Shown piece by piece: positions 19,870 to 28,432 of a stretch of DNA of 46,366 nt. Where the stretch lies: assembly GCF_015235415.1 (NCBI RefSeq), contig NZ_JADGLL010000023.1, positions 1 through 46,366 of the forward strand, read 5' to 3'. How positions within the stretch are numbered: position 1 is the first letter of the stretch; every line of letters starts with the position of its first letter. Under the pieces are notes generated by a model. That model did no database searches and had not been told where the DNA came from. It saw nothing but the letters and a program-made list of their open reading frames with translations. The position numbers and the translations under genes were made by a program. This DNA comes from Microbacterium paludicola. GTDB lineage: Bacteria; Actinomycetota; Actinomycetes; Actinomycetales; Microbacteriaceae.

Positions 19870-20670
19870 TCAGGCGCGCTGCGCGAATGCGCTCTCGTAC
19901 AGGCACACGCTCGCGGCGGTCGCGAGGTTGAGCGACTCGGCGCGACCGAAGATCGGCAGGCGCAGCACGTGATCGGCGAGCCCGAGGGAGCCGTCGTCGA
20001 GCCCGTGCGCCTCGTTGCCGAAGAGCCAGCCCGTCGGCTGCGCGAGCACGCCATCGGCGCGCGCCTCCAGCAGGTCGTCGCCCTTCACATCCGCCGCCAG
20101 GATGGTCATCCCGGCCGCATGCGCGCGCTCGACGACATCCTCGAGCTCTCCCCCGACCGCGACAGGCAGGTGGAAGAGCGAGCCCGTCGTCGACCGGACG
20201 ACCTTCGGATTGTACGGATCGACCGTGCGGCCGGTCAGGATGACGGCGTCCGCGCCGGCGGCGTCGGCCGCCCGGATGATGGTGCCGAGATTGCCCGGAT
20301 CGCGCACCTCCTCGCAGATCGCGATGAGCCGCGGCCCGGCACCGAAGATGTCCTTCAGCGCGGTGGGGTTCTGCCTCGCCACCGCCACGAAGCCCTGCGG
20401 CGTGACCGTGTCGGCCATCGCCTCGAGCACCGCCTCCGAGACGAACTGGGCGTCCAGGCGCTCATCCGCGAGCAGCGTGCGGACGTCCTGATGCCGCTCG
20501 AGGGCGGTCGGCGTCGCGAACAGCTCGACGATCGTCTCCGGGCGGAAGGTCAGCGCCTCCCGCACCGCCTGCGGGCCTTCGAGCAGGAACAGCCCCGTCT
20601 CCTTGCGGGCGTTGCGCTTCGCCAGCTTGGCGACGGCGCGCACGCGCGGTGATCGGGGGTTCTCCAGCAC
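19870..20670 (-). CDS. SpoU-family RNA 2'-O-methyltransferase (TsnR/RlmB-like)
   Basis: A 266-aa SpoU/TrmH-type (SPOUT) methyltransferase. The three knot motifs are present: [19 protein letters not shown], then LFGNEAHGL, then [22 protein letters not shown] near the C-terminus. The N-terminal part is a substrate-binding domain with [13 protein letters not shown]. The target nucleotide in rRNA or tRNA cannot be told from sequence. The GTG start has a TAGACT -10 ending 6 nt upstream (leaderless). It follows the infC-rpmI-rplT operon, an arrangement also seen in mycobacteria. Confidence 0.88.
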   Translation of the reverse strand: MLENPRSPRVRAVAKLAKRNARKETGLFLLEGPQAVREALTFRPETIVELFATPTALERHQDVRTLLADERLDAQFVSEAVLEAMADTVTPQGFVAVARQNPTALKDIFGAGPRLIAICEEVRDPGNLGTIIRAADAAGADAVILTGRTVDPYNPKVVRSTTGSLFHLPVAVGGELEDVVERAHAAGMTILAADVKGDDLLEARADGVLAQPTGWLFGNEAHGLDDGSLGLADHVLRLPIFGRAESLNLATAASVCLYESAFAQRA

Positions 20671-20676
20671 GCGTCA

Positions 20677-20682
20677 AGTCTA
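20677..20682 (-). promoter_or_regulatory. -10 element of the SpoU methyltransferase gene
   Basis: TAGACT on the minus strand, 6 nt before the GTG start. Confidence 0.45.
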
Positions 20683-20754
20683 TGGCCGCGCAGGCATACC
20701 GACATGACCTCGGGATGAAGCACCGACAGACCGCGGAAGACGCGCAGACGAAGA

Positions 20755-20788
20755 GAAGAGGGCGCCCCCTCACGGGGACGCCCTCTTC
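20755..20788 (-). terminator. Terminator of the infC-rpmI-rplT operon
   Basis: A 10-bp stem, GAAGAGGGCG with CGCCCTCTTC, plus an inner CCCC/GGGG stem around TCAC, 16 nt beyond the rplT stop. The minus-strand flank TCTCTTC is only mildly U-rich. It is the strongest terminator-like structure in this part of the window. Confidence 0.65.
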
Positions 20789-20804
20789 GGAAAAGCTGGT
20801 GCGC

Positions 20805-21191
20805 TTACGCAGCCGACTTCGGCGCGTTCACGTCGGCCGGCAGCGCGGCCTTCGCGGTCGCGACGAGCGAGGCGAACGTGGCGGGCTCGTTCACGGCGAG
20901 CTCGGCCAGGATGCGACGGTCGACCTGCACGCCCGCCAGGCCGAGGCCCTGGATGAAGCGGTTGTAGGTGACGCCGTTCTGGCGCGCGGCGGCGTTGATG
21001 CGCTGGATCCACAGACGACGGAAGTCGCCCTTGCGCTTGCGGCGGTCGCGGTACGCGTAGACGAGCGAGTGGGTGACCTGCTCCTTCGCCTTGCGGTACA
21101 GGCGCGAACGCTGGCCACGGTAACCCGAGGCGCGCTCGAGGATGACGCGACGCTTCTTGTGGGCGTTTACAGCCCGCTTGACTCTAGCCAT
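20805..21191 (-). CDS. rplT: 50S ribosomal protein L20 (bL20)
   Basis: A 128-aa basic protein of the large subunit, beginning [19 protein letters not shown] with the usual [13 protein letters not shown] core. L20 binds 23S rRNA early in assembly and, in some bacteria, represses its own operon. AGGAAG lies a few bases upstream of the ATG. Third gene of the infC-rpmI-rplT operon. Confidence 0.98.
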   Translation of the reverse strand: MARVKRAVNAHKKRRVILERASGYRGQRSRLYRKAKEQVTHSLVYAYRDRRKRKGDFRRLWIQRINAAARQNGVTYNRFIQGLGLAGVQVDRRILAELAVNEPATFASLVATAKAALPADVNAPKSAA

Positions 21192-21218
21192 TTCTTTATC
21201 TTCCTAACGAGTTCTGCG

Positions 21219-21413
21219 TCAGCGTCCGAGGAGCTTCTTGACCTGCTTGAGGTCGTTGCCCGAGATGACCTGGTCGCCGTTCAGGCGGCGCTTGCGGTGG
21301 CTCGACTTCGACTCGAGGTTGTGGCGCATACCGGCCTGCTGCTTCTTGATCTTGCCGCTGCCGGTGATCTTGAAGCGCTTCTTGCTGCCCGAGTGGGTCT
21401 TCTGCTTCGGCAT
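21219..21413 (-). CDS. rpmI: 50S ribosomal protein L35 (bL35)
   Basis: A 64-aa, strongly basic protein beginning [20 protein letters not shown], the standard L35 N-terminus, with normal length. An AAGGAAGA ribosome site lies just upstream of the ATG. Middle gene of the operon. Confidence 0.98.
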   Translation of the reverse strand: MPKQKTHSGSKKRFKITGSGKIKKQQAGMRHNLESKSSHRKRRLNGDQVISGNDLKQVKKLLGR

Positions 21414-21485
21414 CTTCTCTTCCTTCGTAATGCGCCCAGGGGGCGACGTGTTCCACCCGCCGGAGCGGGAGTCTGTGGGGCGGCG

Positions 21486-22100
<615 letters not shown>

Positions 22101-22376
22101 GCGGACTCCTTGGGTGGTGATTCGAGAGCCACCGTGACGCGGTTTCGTGCCACGGGCGGGAGAAGAATCAGCATCCACCCGGCAGACGTCACGCGTCGAC
22201 CTCACCCATACCCAGGCCCGTGCATCGCACGATCTGGAACACCCGCGGGAAACGCGAGGGAGTGCATGACCCGGTAGCCTTGTAACGGCAAGCGCGGGTG
22301 GGATGTGAATCCTCTTTCGTCCGGGATTCTCTACGAGAACCGCCGGAGCCCGGGAAAGTCTACCAGAGAGCGGCAC
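22101..22376 (-). other. Leader of infC / divergent spacer to the DUF1844 gene
   Basis: A 276-nt spacer containing the infC ribosome site AAGGAG just before the ATC start. Reading the minus strand, a TTCACA followed about 18 nt later by TTACAA/TACAAG is the most promoter-like pair, but it is weak. I see no riboswitch or leader peptide that I can name. Confidence 0.35.
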
Positions 22377-22811
22377 ATGAGCACCAACCCGGCACACACC
22401 CCCTCCCCCGACGCCCGTAGCGGCCGGGCGTTCGACCCCGAGCGTGAGGCTCGCTGGGAGGAACAGGAGCGCGCCGGATCGGACACCTCCGCCGTCCGCG
22501 ACATCGCCGATGTGGCCGCGGTCGAGGTCATCGGCACCGCGTGCGTCCACCTGATGAGCGCCGCGGCCGTGAAGCTCGGCCTCGCCGACACCCCCGAGGC
22601 CGAGGCGGACATCGACCTCGACGAGGCCCGCAAGCTCATCAACGCCCTCGCCGGTCTGGTGACCGCCGCGGCCCCGGAGATCAGCGACATGCACGCGCGC
22701 CCGATCCGCGACGGCCTCCGCTCGCTGCAGCTGCGCTTCCGCGAGATCTCGTCGATTCCCGACGCGCCCGGCAAGGGACCTGGCGAGAAGTACACGGGTC
22801 CGGTGATCTGA
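22377..22811 (+). CDS. DUF1844 domain protein
   Basis: A 144-aa soluble, acidic protein. After a disordered start ([11 protein letters not shown]) comes the DUF1844 core: [46 protein letters not shown] and a C-terminal [16 protein letters not shown]. The family is found beside infC in many actinobacteria and its function is not known. The ATG of MSTNP is used; an upstream in-frame ATG would run back into the infC leader. It diverges from infC. Confidence 0.85.
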   Translation: MSTNPAHTPSPDARSGRAFDPEREARWEEQERAGSDTSAVRDIADVAAVEVIGTACVHLMSAAAVKLGLADTPEAEADIDLDEARKLINALAGLVTAAAPEISDMHARPIRDGLRSLQLRFREISSIPDAPGKGPGEKYTGPVI

Positions 22812-22816
22812 GGCCT

Positions 22817-22860
22817 CCCCGCTTTCGCGCGGGACTGCGGGATCCTGCTTCGCAGCGGGG
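22817..22860 (+). terminator. Stem-loop after the DUF1844 gene
   Basis: Outer arms CCCCGCT and AGCGGGG pair with further GC-rich pairing possible inside. It begins 6 nt after the stop and lies between convergent genes. Confidence 0.35.
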
Positions 22861-22956
22861 GCCCGGATCGCTCGTTCCTCGCTCACCCCCTACTGCGGCA
22901 CGGGAATCCCCTCCGCCTCCGCTGACACCTGATCCGTGTCACCGCCAGGGGCCCGA

Positions 22957-22971
22957 CGCCGCTTCGCGGCG
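22957..22971 (-). terminator. Short hairpin after the SseB-like gene
   Basis: CGCCGC and GCGGCG pair around a TTC loop, 7 nt beyond the SseB-like stop codon. A GC-rich candidate terminator for the his/sseB operon. Confidence 0.4.
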
Positions 22972-22977
22972 GCGGTC

Positions 22978-23742
22978 TTAGTCGGCGGCGGTGAGCTTGA
23001 CGGAGAGGCTGTCGACGAGAGTGGCGACGCGGTCATCCGCCGACCAGCGCCGCGCGAGACGCGCCAGCACGGCATCCAGCTCGCTGCGGTCAAGACCCGA
23101 CATGAGGGTGAGGCGCACAACGAGCTCCGGCCCGCGCAGGCGCGCGGTCGGGTCGCCCTGCTCGACCGTCAGATCGAGCACGGCGAGTTCGCCCGCGATG
23201 CTCTGCTGCAGGCCGAGGAACACATCCGGGTCTGCGAAGCTCGGGCTCCACGGCTCGCCCTGGGCGATCGCCCACACGGCCGGCCGGCGCACCACGAACT
23301 CGGTGTCGGAGGTCGGGTCCAGCACCATCAGATCGGTCTGCTCGGCCGACGCGGCAAGGGCGGCGCGCACGGCCTCGACGGGAATCGGCCGCGCCTTCGC
23401 GTCCCACCGGGCGAGCGCCCCGACCGAGCTGAACACCGGCAGCACCTTGCGGCCATCCGGCGCGGCGACCGTGACGATCGACAGCTCCTGGGTCTTGTCC
23501 ACGACGAGGCCGTGAGGACCGGCGCCCTCGTCGCCCTTCTCCGCGACGAGCGGGATCAGCACGCGCGCATGACGCAGCGCGTCGATCACCGCGACCTGGT
23601 CGCCCGTTCCCTCGCGGAACGCCGTGAGCGCCGCGAGCAGCGCGGGATCCGCCGATCCGTCGTCCCCCGAATGCGGGTTCGACTCGAAGTGGCGCCCCTC
23701 CCAGGGGACGCCCGCGGAATCGCCGTCAGTCGGCTGCGACAT
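22978..23742 (-). CDS. SseB family protein
   Basis: A 254-aa soluble protein of the SseB N-terminal-domain family (pattern [10 protein letters not shown], then [16 protein letters not shown] and [13 protein letters not shown]). Members occur throughout actinobacteria without an agreed function. The ATG of MSQPTDGD overlaps the 3' end of hisA by 17 nt, so it is translated with the his genes. GAGG lies about 8 nt upstream. The first 30 residues look disordered. Confidence 0.82.
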   Translation of the reverse strand: MSQPTDGDSAGVPWEGRHFESNPHSGDDGSADPALLAALTAFREGTGDQVAVIDALRHARVLIPLVAEKGDEGAGPHGLVVDKTQELSIVTVAAPDGRKVLPVFSSVGALARWDAKARPIPVEAVRAALAASAEQTDLMVLDPTSDTEFVVRRPAVWAIAQGEPWSPSFADPDVFLGLQQSIAGELAVLDLTVEQGDPTARLRGPELVVRLTLMSGLDRSELDAVLARLARRWSADDRVATLVDSLSVKLTAAD

Positions 23743-24472
23743 CCAGTGCCTCGGCGAGCGTGAATGCACCCGCGTAGAGGGCCTTGCCGACGATCGCGCC
23801 CTCGACGCCGTTCGGCACGAGGCGACGCAGCGCGGCGATGTCGTCGAGGCTCGAGACGCCGCCCGAGGCGACGACCGGCTTCGTGGTGCGCGAGGTGATC
23901 TCGCGAAGGAGGTCGAGGTTCGGGCCGCGGAGGGTGCCGTCCTTGGTGACGTCGGTCACGACGTACCGGCTGCAGCCGGCCTCCTCGAGGCGCTCGAGCA
24001 CCTCCCAGAGGTCGCCGCCCTCCTGGGTCCAGCCCCGGGCCGCGAGCGTCGTGCCGCGGACGTCGAGGCCGACCGCGATGGACTCGCCGTAACGGCCGAT
24101 CACCGATGCCGTCCACTCGGGGTTCTCGAGGGCCGCCGTGCCGAGGTTGATGCGCTGCGCGCCGCTGTCGAGGGCGGCCTCGAGCGACGCGTCGTCGCGG
24201 ATGCCGCCCGACAGCTCGACGTTGATGCCGCGCATGTGCTTGATGACCTTGCGCAGGATGCCGGCGTTGCTGCCGCGGCCGAACGCCGCGTCGAGGTCGA
24301 CGAGGTGGATCCACTCCGCGCCCTGCTTGGCCCAGTTCTCCGCGGCCTCGATCGGGTCGCCGTAATCGGTCTCGGTGCCGGCCGCGCCCTGCGTGAGGCG
24401 CACCGCCTTGCCGCCCTGGACGTCGACGGCGGGAAGCAGGATCAGTCCGGGCGTGGACGCGAAATCGTTCAT
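23726..24472 (-). CDS. hisA: Phosphoribosyl isomerase HisA, probably bifunctional PriA
   Basis: A TIM-barrel isomerase of 248 aa acting on ProFAR in histidine synthesis. Catalytic aspartates fall in [15 protein letters not shown] (D17) and in [16 protein letters not shown] (first D); phosphate-binding loops are SGGIRDD and ASGGVSS. In actinobacteria this protein (PriA) usually also serves as the TrpF isomerase; that second activity is inferred. The AGGAG site sits unusually close to the ATG. 73 nt separate it from hisH. Confidence 0.92.
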   Translation of the reverse strand: MNDFASTPGLILLPAVDVQGGKAVRLTQGAAGTETDYGDPIEAAENWAKQGAEWIHLVDLDAAFGRGSNAGILRKVIKHMRGINVELSGGIRDDASLEAALDSGAQRINLGTAALENPEWTASVIGRYGESIAVGLDVRGTTLAARGWTQEGGDLWEVLERLEEAGCSRYVVTDVTKDGTLRGPNLDLLREITSRTTKPVVASGGVSSLDDIAALRRLVPNGVEGAIVGKALYAGAFTLAEALDVAAD

Positions 24473-24545
24473 AGCTCCTGGTGTGGGTTCGACCGCCCCG
24501 GGTGAGGACGGTGCGCGCCGGGGATCTCCCGTCGCGGGCACGATC

Positions 24546-25232
24546 TCAGAGGGTAGCCCCGGGCAGGCTCTGGATCCAATTCCGCAGCAACCGGATGCCC
24601 GCTTCGCCCGACTTCTCGGGGTGGAACTGGGTGGCCGACAGCGGGCCGTTCTCGACGGCGGCGAGGAAGCGCCCGCCGTGCTGGGCCCAGGTGACGACCG
24701 GCTTCGCGAAGGGCCCGTGCGCCTCGAGCGTCCAGTCCTGGGCGGCGAAGGAGTGGACGAAATAGAAGCGCTCTCCCTCGAGGCCGCGGAACAGGCGCGA
24801 GCCCTCGCCGGGCTCGACCGTGTTCCAGCCCATGTGCGGCACGACCGGCGCCTTGAGCTCCTCGACGACGCCCGGCCACTCGCCGAGGCCCTCGGTCTCG
24901 ACGCCGCGCTCGACGCCGCGCTCGAACATCACCTGCATGCCGACGCAGATGCCGAGCACCGGCAGGCCGCCCGCCAGGCGCCGCTCGATCAGCTCGGGGC
25001 CGCGCACGGTCCGGAGCTGCTCCATGACCGCCTTGAACGCGCCGACGCCAGGCACGAGGAGGCCATCGGCATCCTGGATCAGCCCGCGATCGCGTGTGAG
25101 GCGGACATCCCCGCCCGCCGCCTGCAGCGCCTTGACGGCGGAGTGGATGTTGCCGGATCCGTAGTCGAGCACCGCGATGACGGGACGGCGCTCGCCGGTC
25201 CCGACGACATCCTGCGTCTCGGCGTCGGTCAC
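24546..25232 (-). CDS. hisH: Imidazole glycerol phosphate synthase, glutamine amidotransferase subunit
   Basis: The glutaminase partner of HisF, 228 aa. Class I amidotransferase features are present: [19 protein letters not shown], the nucleophile cysteine in [16 protein letters not shown] and the catalytic His-x-Glu in ATQFHPEKS. HisF itself is not in the window. The GTG start overlaps the hisB stop as GTGA and is preceded by AAGGGAG. Confidence 0.95.
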   Translation of the reverse strand: MTDAETQDVVGTGERRPVIAVLDYGSGNIHSAVKALQAAGGDVRLTRDRGLIQDADGLLVPGVGAFKAVMEQLRTVRGPELIERRLAGGLPVLGICVGMQVMFERGVERGVETEGLGEWPGVVEELKAPVVPHMGWNTVEPGEGSRLFRGLEGERFYFVHSFAAQDWTLEAHGPFAKPVVTWAQHGGRFLAAVENGPLSATQFHPEKSGEAGIRLLRNWIQSLPGATL

Positions 25233-25834
25233 AGCGCTCCCTTGGTGGATGGCACGCCGTCGACGAGCGGGTCAAGCGCCTTCGCCTGCCGGAAAGCCCG
25301 CGCGAACGCCTTGTACTCGGCCTCGGCGATGTGGTGCGGGTCGCGGCCCGAGAGCACGCGGACGTGCACCGTCAGCCCGGCGTTGAACGCCAGCGCCTCG
25401 AACGTGTGGCGCACAAGCGACCCGGTGAAGTGCCCGCCGATGAGGTGCTGCTCGAAGCCCGCGGGCTCGCCCTCGTGCACCAGGTACGGGCGCCCCGAGA
25501 TGTCGACGACCGCCTGCGCGAGTGCCTCGTCCAGTGGCACGAGCGCGTCGCCGTAGCGCGAGATGCCCGACTTGTCGCCCAGCGCCTCACGGATGGCATG
25601 CCCGAGCACGATCGAGATGTCCTCGACCGTGTGGTGGGCGTCGATGTGGGTGTCGCCGGTCGCCGTCACGGTCAGATCCGTGAGCGAGTGCTTCGCGAAC
25701 GCCGTGAGCATGTGGTCGAAGAACGGGACGCTCGTCGAGATCGAGCTCTTTCCCGTGCCGTCGAGGTTCAGCTCAAGCTCCACCGTCGACTCGCTGGTGG
25801 AGCGGGTGCGGCGCGCGATGCGGGCAGTTGTCAT
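25229..25834 (-). CDS. hisB: Imidazoleglycerol-phosphate dehydratase
   Basis: The monofunctional 201-aa dehydratase. The metal-binding histidine clusters are clear: [29 protein letters not shown] (here [13 protein letters not shown]), GGHF and [25 protein letters not shown] -10 ends 6 nt before the ATG, so hisB has its own leaderless promoter in addition to read-through from hisC. Confidence 0.96.
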   Translation of the reverse strand: MTTARIARRTRSTSESTVELELNLDGTGKSSISTSVPFFDHMLTAFAKHSLTDLTVTATGDTHIDAHHTVEDISIVLGHAIREALGDKSGISRYGDALVPLDEALAQAVVDISGRPYLVHEGEPAGFEQHLIGGHFTGSLVRHTFEALAFNAGLTVHVRVLSGRDPHHIAEAEYKAFARAFRQAKALDPLVDGVPSTKGAL

Positions 25835-25840
25835 GCCTCG

Positions 25841-25846
25841 ATCCTA
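25841..25846 (-). promoter_or_regulatory. -10 element of hisB
   Basis: TAGGAT on the minus strand, 6 nt before the hisB ATG, in the 52-nt hisC-hisB spacer. Confidence 0.45.
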
Positions 25847-25886
25847 GTCGTGAGGCGGCCACGGCCGTCCGGCACCGAGGATCCCC

Positions 25887-26969
25887 TCAGCGCCCTCCGA
25901 CCTCGGACAGAGCCTCGAGGAACGCGGTCGTCTCCTCCTCGGTGCCCGCGGTCGCCCGCAGGTGACCGGGGATGCCGATGTCGCGGATCAGCACGCCGCG
26001 CTCGTAGAGCGCCTGCCACGTGGCCGCGGGGTCGGCGACGCCGCCGAACAGGATGAAGTTCGTCCACGACTCGTGGGCCTGATAGCCGAGGGCCTCCAGC
26101 GTCGCGCCCATCCGGTCGCGCTGCAGGATGATCTCGTCGACCATCGCGAGCATCGTGTCGGCGTGACGCAGCGCGGCGGTCGCGGCCGCCTGGGTGAGGG
26201 CGCTGAGGTGGTACGGCAGGCGCACAAGACGCAGTGCGTCGATCAGCGCCGGGTCGGCCGCCAGGTATCCCACCCGTGCGCCCGCGAACGCGAACGCCTT
26301 GCTCATTGTGCGCGAGACCGCGAGGCGCGGACGTCCGCCGAGCAGCGTAAGGGCGGACGGAGAGTCCTTCGGTGCGAACTCCTGGTAGGCCTCATCGACG
26401 ACCACGATGCCGTCCGTGGCGTCGTACACGGCCTCCACGACGTCGAGTGAGAGCGGCGTGCCCGTGGGGTTGTTCGGCGCGCACAGGAAGACGACGTCGG
26501 GGTGGGCGTCGGCCACCTGGCGGGCGGCGTCCTCCGGGTCGATCCGGTAGTCGTGACCCCGCGTGCCGGCGAGCCACTCGGCCCCGACGCCCCGCGACAG
26601 CAGCCGGTACATCGAGTACGTCGGCTCGAAGCCGAACGCGGTGCGACCGGGACCGGCGAACGCCTGCAGCACGTGCTGCAGCACCTCGTTCGAGCCGTTG
26701 CCCGCCCAGATCTGCGACGAGTCGACCCCGTGCCCGAGGTACTGGGCGAAGGACTCGCGCAGCTCGGTGAACTCGCGGTCGGGGTAGCGGTTCACATCCC
26801 GCAGGGCCTGGGCGATGGCGTCGGAGATGTCGTTCGCGACGTCCTCCGGCACGGGATGCGTGTTCTCGTTGACGTTGAGGGCCACCGGAAGCGGCGCCTG
26901 GGGCGCCCCGTAGGGCTTCTGGCCGCGCAGATCGGCGCGGATCGGCAAGTCGTCGAGAGAGACCGTCAC
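25887..26969 (-). CDS. hisC: Histidinol-phosphate aminotransferase
   Basis: A class II pyridoxal-phosphate aminotransferase, 360 aa with the start used here. It shows [11 protein letters not shown], the cofactor region [27 protein letters not shown] and the Schiff-base lysine in [17 protein letters not shown]. An ATG three codons upstream exists, but its bases are part of a TAGCAT hexamer that ends 7 nt before the GTG of VTVSLDDLP. This matches the leaderless pattern of the other genes, so the GTG is preferred. hisD is not adjacent. Confidence 0.92.
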   Translation of the reverse strand: MTVSLDDLPIRADLRGQKPYGAPQAPLPVALNVNENTHPVPEDVANDISDAIAQALRDVNRYPDREFTELRESFAQYLGHGVDSSQIWAGNGSNEVLQHVLQAFAGPGRTAFGFEPTYSMYRLLSRGVGAEWLAGTRGHDYRIDPEDAARQVADAHPDVVFLCAPNNPTGTPLSLDVVEAVYDATDGIVVVDEAYQEFAPKDSPSALTLLGGRPRLAVSRTMSKAFAFAGARVGYLAADPALIDALRLVRLPYHLSALTQAAATAALRHADTMLAMVDEIILQRDRMGATLEALGYQAHESWTNFILFGGVADPAATWQALYERGVLIRDIGIPGHLRATAGTEEETTAFLEALSEVGGR

Positions 26970-26976
26970 GCCCTCC

Positions 26977-26982
26977 ATGCTA
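26977..26982 (-). promoter_or_regulatory. -10 element of hisC
   Basis: TAGCAT on the minus strand, 7 nt before the preferred GTG start; it overlaps the alternative ATG. Confidence 0.4.
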
Positions 26983-27014
26983 GGGGCGAGTGCGACACCC
27001 GCTCCCGCGTGCGG

Positions 27015-27416
27015 TCAGCCAGCGCTCGAGTACTCGGCGGGGATCGACAGGCGCTCGCCGGCCATGACGGCCGACGACGAGAGCTGGTTGAGGCTGATGA
27101 TGGCGTCGACGACGTCGCGCGGGTCGGAGTTCGGCGCGACCTCCTCGGCGATCGCCCAGAGCGACTCGCCGGGCAGCACGGTCACCGTGTCGAACGTGCC
27201 GGCGGGAGCGCCGTCCTCGCGCGAGGCGAGCGCACTGCCGCCGGAGACGATCGCGAGCCCCAGGGCGATCGCGATCGGCGTCGCCGCCATCGCGGCGAGC
27301 ACACGGCGTCCACGACGCGTCAGACGCAGGCGCGTGGCCGGCGCCGCGGTGCGGGCGGTGCCGCTCACTCGCGTGCGGGCCGGGACCTCGAATGCGGTGA
27401 TGCTGACCGTGCTCAT
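27015..27416 (-). CDS. LysM-domain single-pass membrane protein (YneA-like?)
   Basis: A 133-aa protein with a basic N-terminus, one transmembrane segment (about 39-60) and an extracytoplasmic LysM domain (about 76-127: [16 protein letters not shown] to LSIPAEY) that binds peptidoglycan. It is divergent from lexA, the position held in Bacillus by yneA, a LysM-containing SOS inhibitor of cell division. A LexA-box-like site overlaps its promoter. A cell-division role is inference. AAGGAG lies 6 nt before the ATG. Confidence 0.8.
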   Translation of the reverse strand: MSTVSITAFEVPARTRVSGTARTAAPATRLRLTRRGRRVLAAMAATPIAIALGLAIVSGGSALASREDGAPAGTFDTVTVLPGESLWAIAEEVAPNSDPRDVVDAIISLNQLSSSAVMAGERLSIPAEYSSAG

Positions 27417-27440
27417 CGGTGCTCCTTCGTGTTCGGAGAG

Positions 27441-27483
27441 GCTTCGCATCCGGCACCTCGGCCGGGAGGGCCGGATGCGAAGC
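27441..27483 (-). other. Long stem-loop in the 5' UTR of the LysM gene
   Basis: A perfect 14-bp stem, GCTTCGCATCCGGC with GCCGGATGCGAAGC, with a 15-nt loop that itself can pair CCTC/GAGG. It begins within a few bases of the predicted transcription start, so the mRNA would open with a stable hairpin before the ribosome site. Confidence 0.7.
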
Positions 27484-27490
27484 TCTGTTC

Positions 27491-27504
27491 CGAATCTATC
27501 TTCG
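27491..27504. promoter_or_regulatory. LexA-box-like operator at the LysM promoter
   Basis: CGAATCTATCTTCG has the CGAA-N6-TTCG layout of the Gram-positive/actinobacterial LexA box (consensus CGAAC-N4-GTTCG) and covers the -10 of the LysM promoter, where repressor binding would block transcription. Confidence 0.5.
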
Positions 27505-27522
27505 AATCTTCGAATGTGTCAA
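27493..27522 (-). promoter_or_regulatory. Promoter of the LysM gene
   Basis: On the minus strand a perfect TTGACA (plus 27517-27522) is followed by 18 nt containing two TTCGAA units and then TAGATT (plus 27493-27498). The predicted start is near 27486, about 70 nt before the ATG. Confidence 0.7.
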
Positions 27523-27564
27523 TCTGTTCTTCGAAAACCGATCCGATCCGATCCGCGACACGCT

Positions 27565-27578
27565 CGAACAGATCTTCC
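27565..27578. promoter_or_regulatory. Degenerate LexA-box-like site upstream of lexA
   Basis: CGAACAGATCTTCC differs from CGAA-N6-TTCG only in the last base and shares CGAAC and ATCTTC with the site upstream of recA. It lies about 95 nt before the lexA start, consistent with autorepression. Confidence 0.4.
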
Positions 27579-27671
27579 GAATCACGGCGCCGTTCGGATA
27601 CGGTTTCGATGACGAGACACACCCCACCACGGGCCACCGACATTCACGTCGGAGGAGAAGGAGCCGGTCAG

Positions 27672-28379
27672 ATGAGCGCCGTCACGACGCCCGCCACGGA
27701 GTCGATCGCCGAGAGCGACGAGAAGCGCCGCACGCGCCGGCGCAAGAGCCTCAGCGAGAAGCAGCTGGCCATCCTCGAGGTCATCCAGCGCTCCATCCAG
27801 TCGAAGGGCTACCCGCCCACGATGCGCGAGATCGGCGACGCCGTCGGCCTGAAGTCGCTGTCGAGCGTGACCCACCAGCTCGGTCAGCTCGAGCTCAGCG
27901 GCTACCTCCGACGTGACCCCGGTAAGACGCGCGCGATGGAGGTGCTGATCGACCTGCCGGGCCAGTCGGGCGAGAACCTCGACGCCGGCGTGCCCTCGGT
28001 CGGCGACGCCGCGATGGTCCCGCTCGTGGGCCGCATCGCCGCGGGTGTGCCGATCACCGCCGACCAGCAGGTCGAGGAGATCTTCCCGCTGCCCCGCCAG
28101 CTCGTCGGCAAGGGCGAGCTGTTCATGCTGAAGGTCAGCGGGGAGTCGATGATCGACGCCGCCATCTGCGACGGCGACTGGGTTGTCGTGCGCGTCCAGA
28201 ACACGGCCGAGAACGGCGACATCGTGGCGGCGATGCTCGACGGCGAGGCGACCGTCAAGGTGTTCCGCCAGCGCGACGGCCACACCTGGCTGCTGCCGCG
28301 AAACTCGGCGTTCGAGCCGATCCTCGGCGACGAGGCCGTCGTGCTCGGCAAGATCGTCGCGGTGATGCGCGCGGTCTGA
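27672..28379 (+). CDS. lexA: LexA repressor
   Basis: The SOS repressor and self-cleaving protease, 235 aa. The winged helix (about 28-92: [39 protein letters not shown]) binds operator DNA. The cleavage site is A124-G125 in [10 protein letters not shown]; the catalytic pair is S159 in SGESM and K196 in ATVKVF. The ATG of MSAVTT follows a GGAGGAGAAGGAG stretch; an upstream ATG 63 nt earlier is less likely. It diverges from the LysM gene. Confidence 0.96.
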   Translation: MSAVTTPATESIAESDEKRRTRRRKSLSEKQLAILEVIQRSIQSKGYPPTMREIGDAVGLKSLSSVTHQLGQLELSGYLRRDPGKTRAMEVLIDLPGQSGENLDAGVPSVGDAAMVPLVGRIAAGVPITADQQVEEIFPLPRQLVGKGELFMLKVSGESMIDAAICDGDWVVVRVQNTAENGDIVAAMLDGEATVKVFRQRDGHTWLLPRNSAFEPILGDEAVVLGKIVAVMRAV

Positions 28380-28420
28380 TCCTCACTGAGGGGGCCCGGC
28401 AGCACGTCGGAGCCTCCCGA

Positions 28421-28426
28421 TAGCGT
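28421..28426 (+). promoter_or_regulatory. -10 element of the S9 peptidase gene
   Basis: TAGCGT on the plus strand, 6 nt before the ATG, indicating a leaderless mRNA separate from lexA. Confidence 0.45.
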
Positions 28427-28432
28427 GGAGCC

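Noticed and set aside
22200..22376. Possible riboswitch or leader peptide in the infC-DUF1844 spacer
   Set aside because: No structure or short frame that I could tie to a known class; the only firm signals are the infC ribosome site and ATC start.
27540..27556. Tandem CCGATCCGATCCGATCC upstream of lexA
   Set aside because: Only about three short units and no link to a known function; likely chance in GC-rich DNA.
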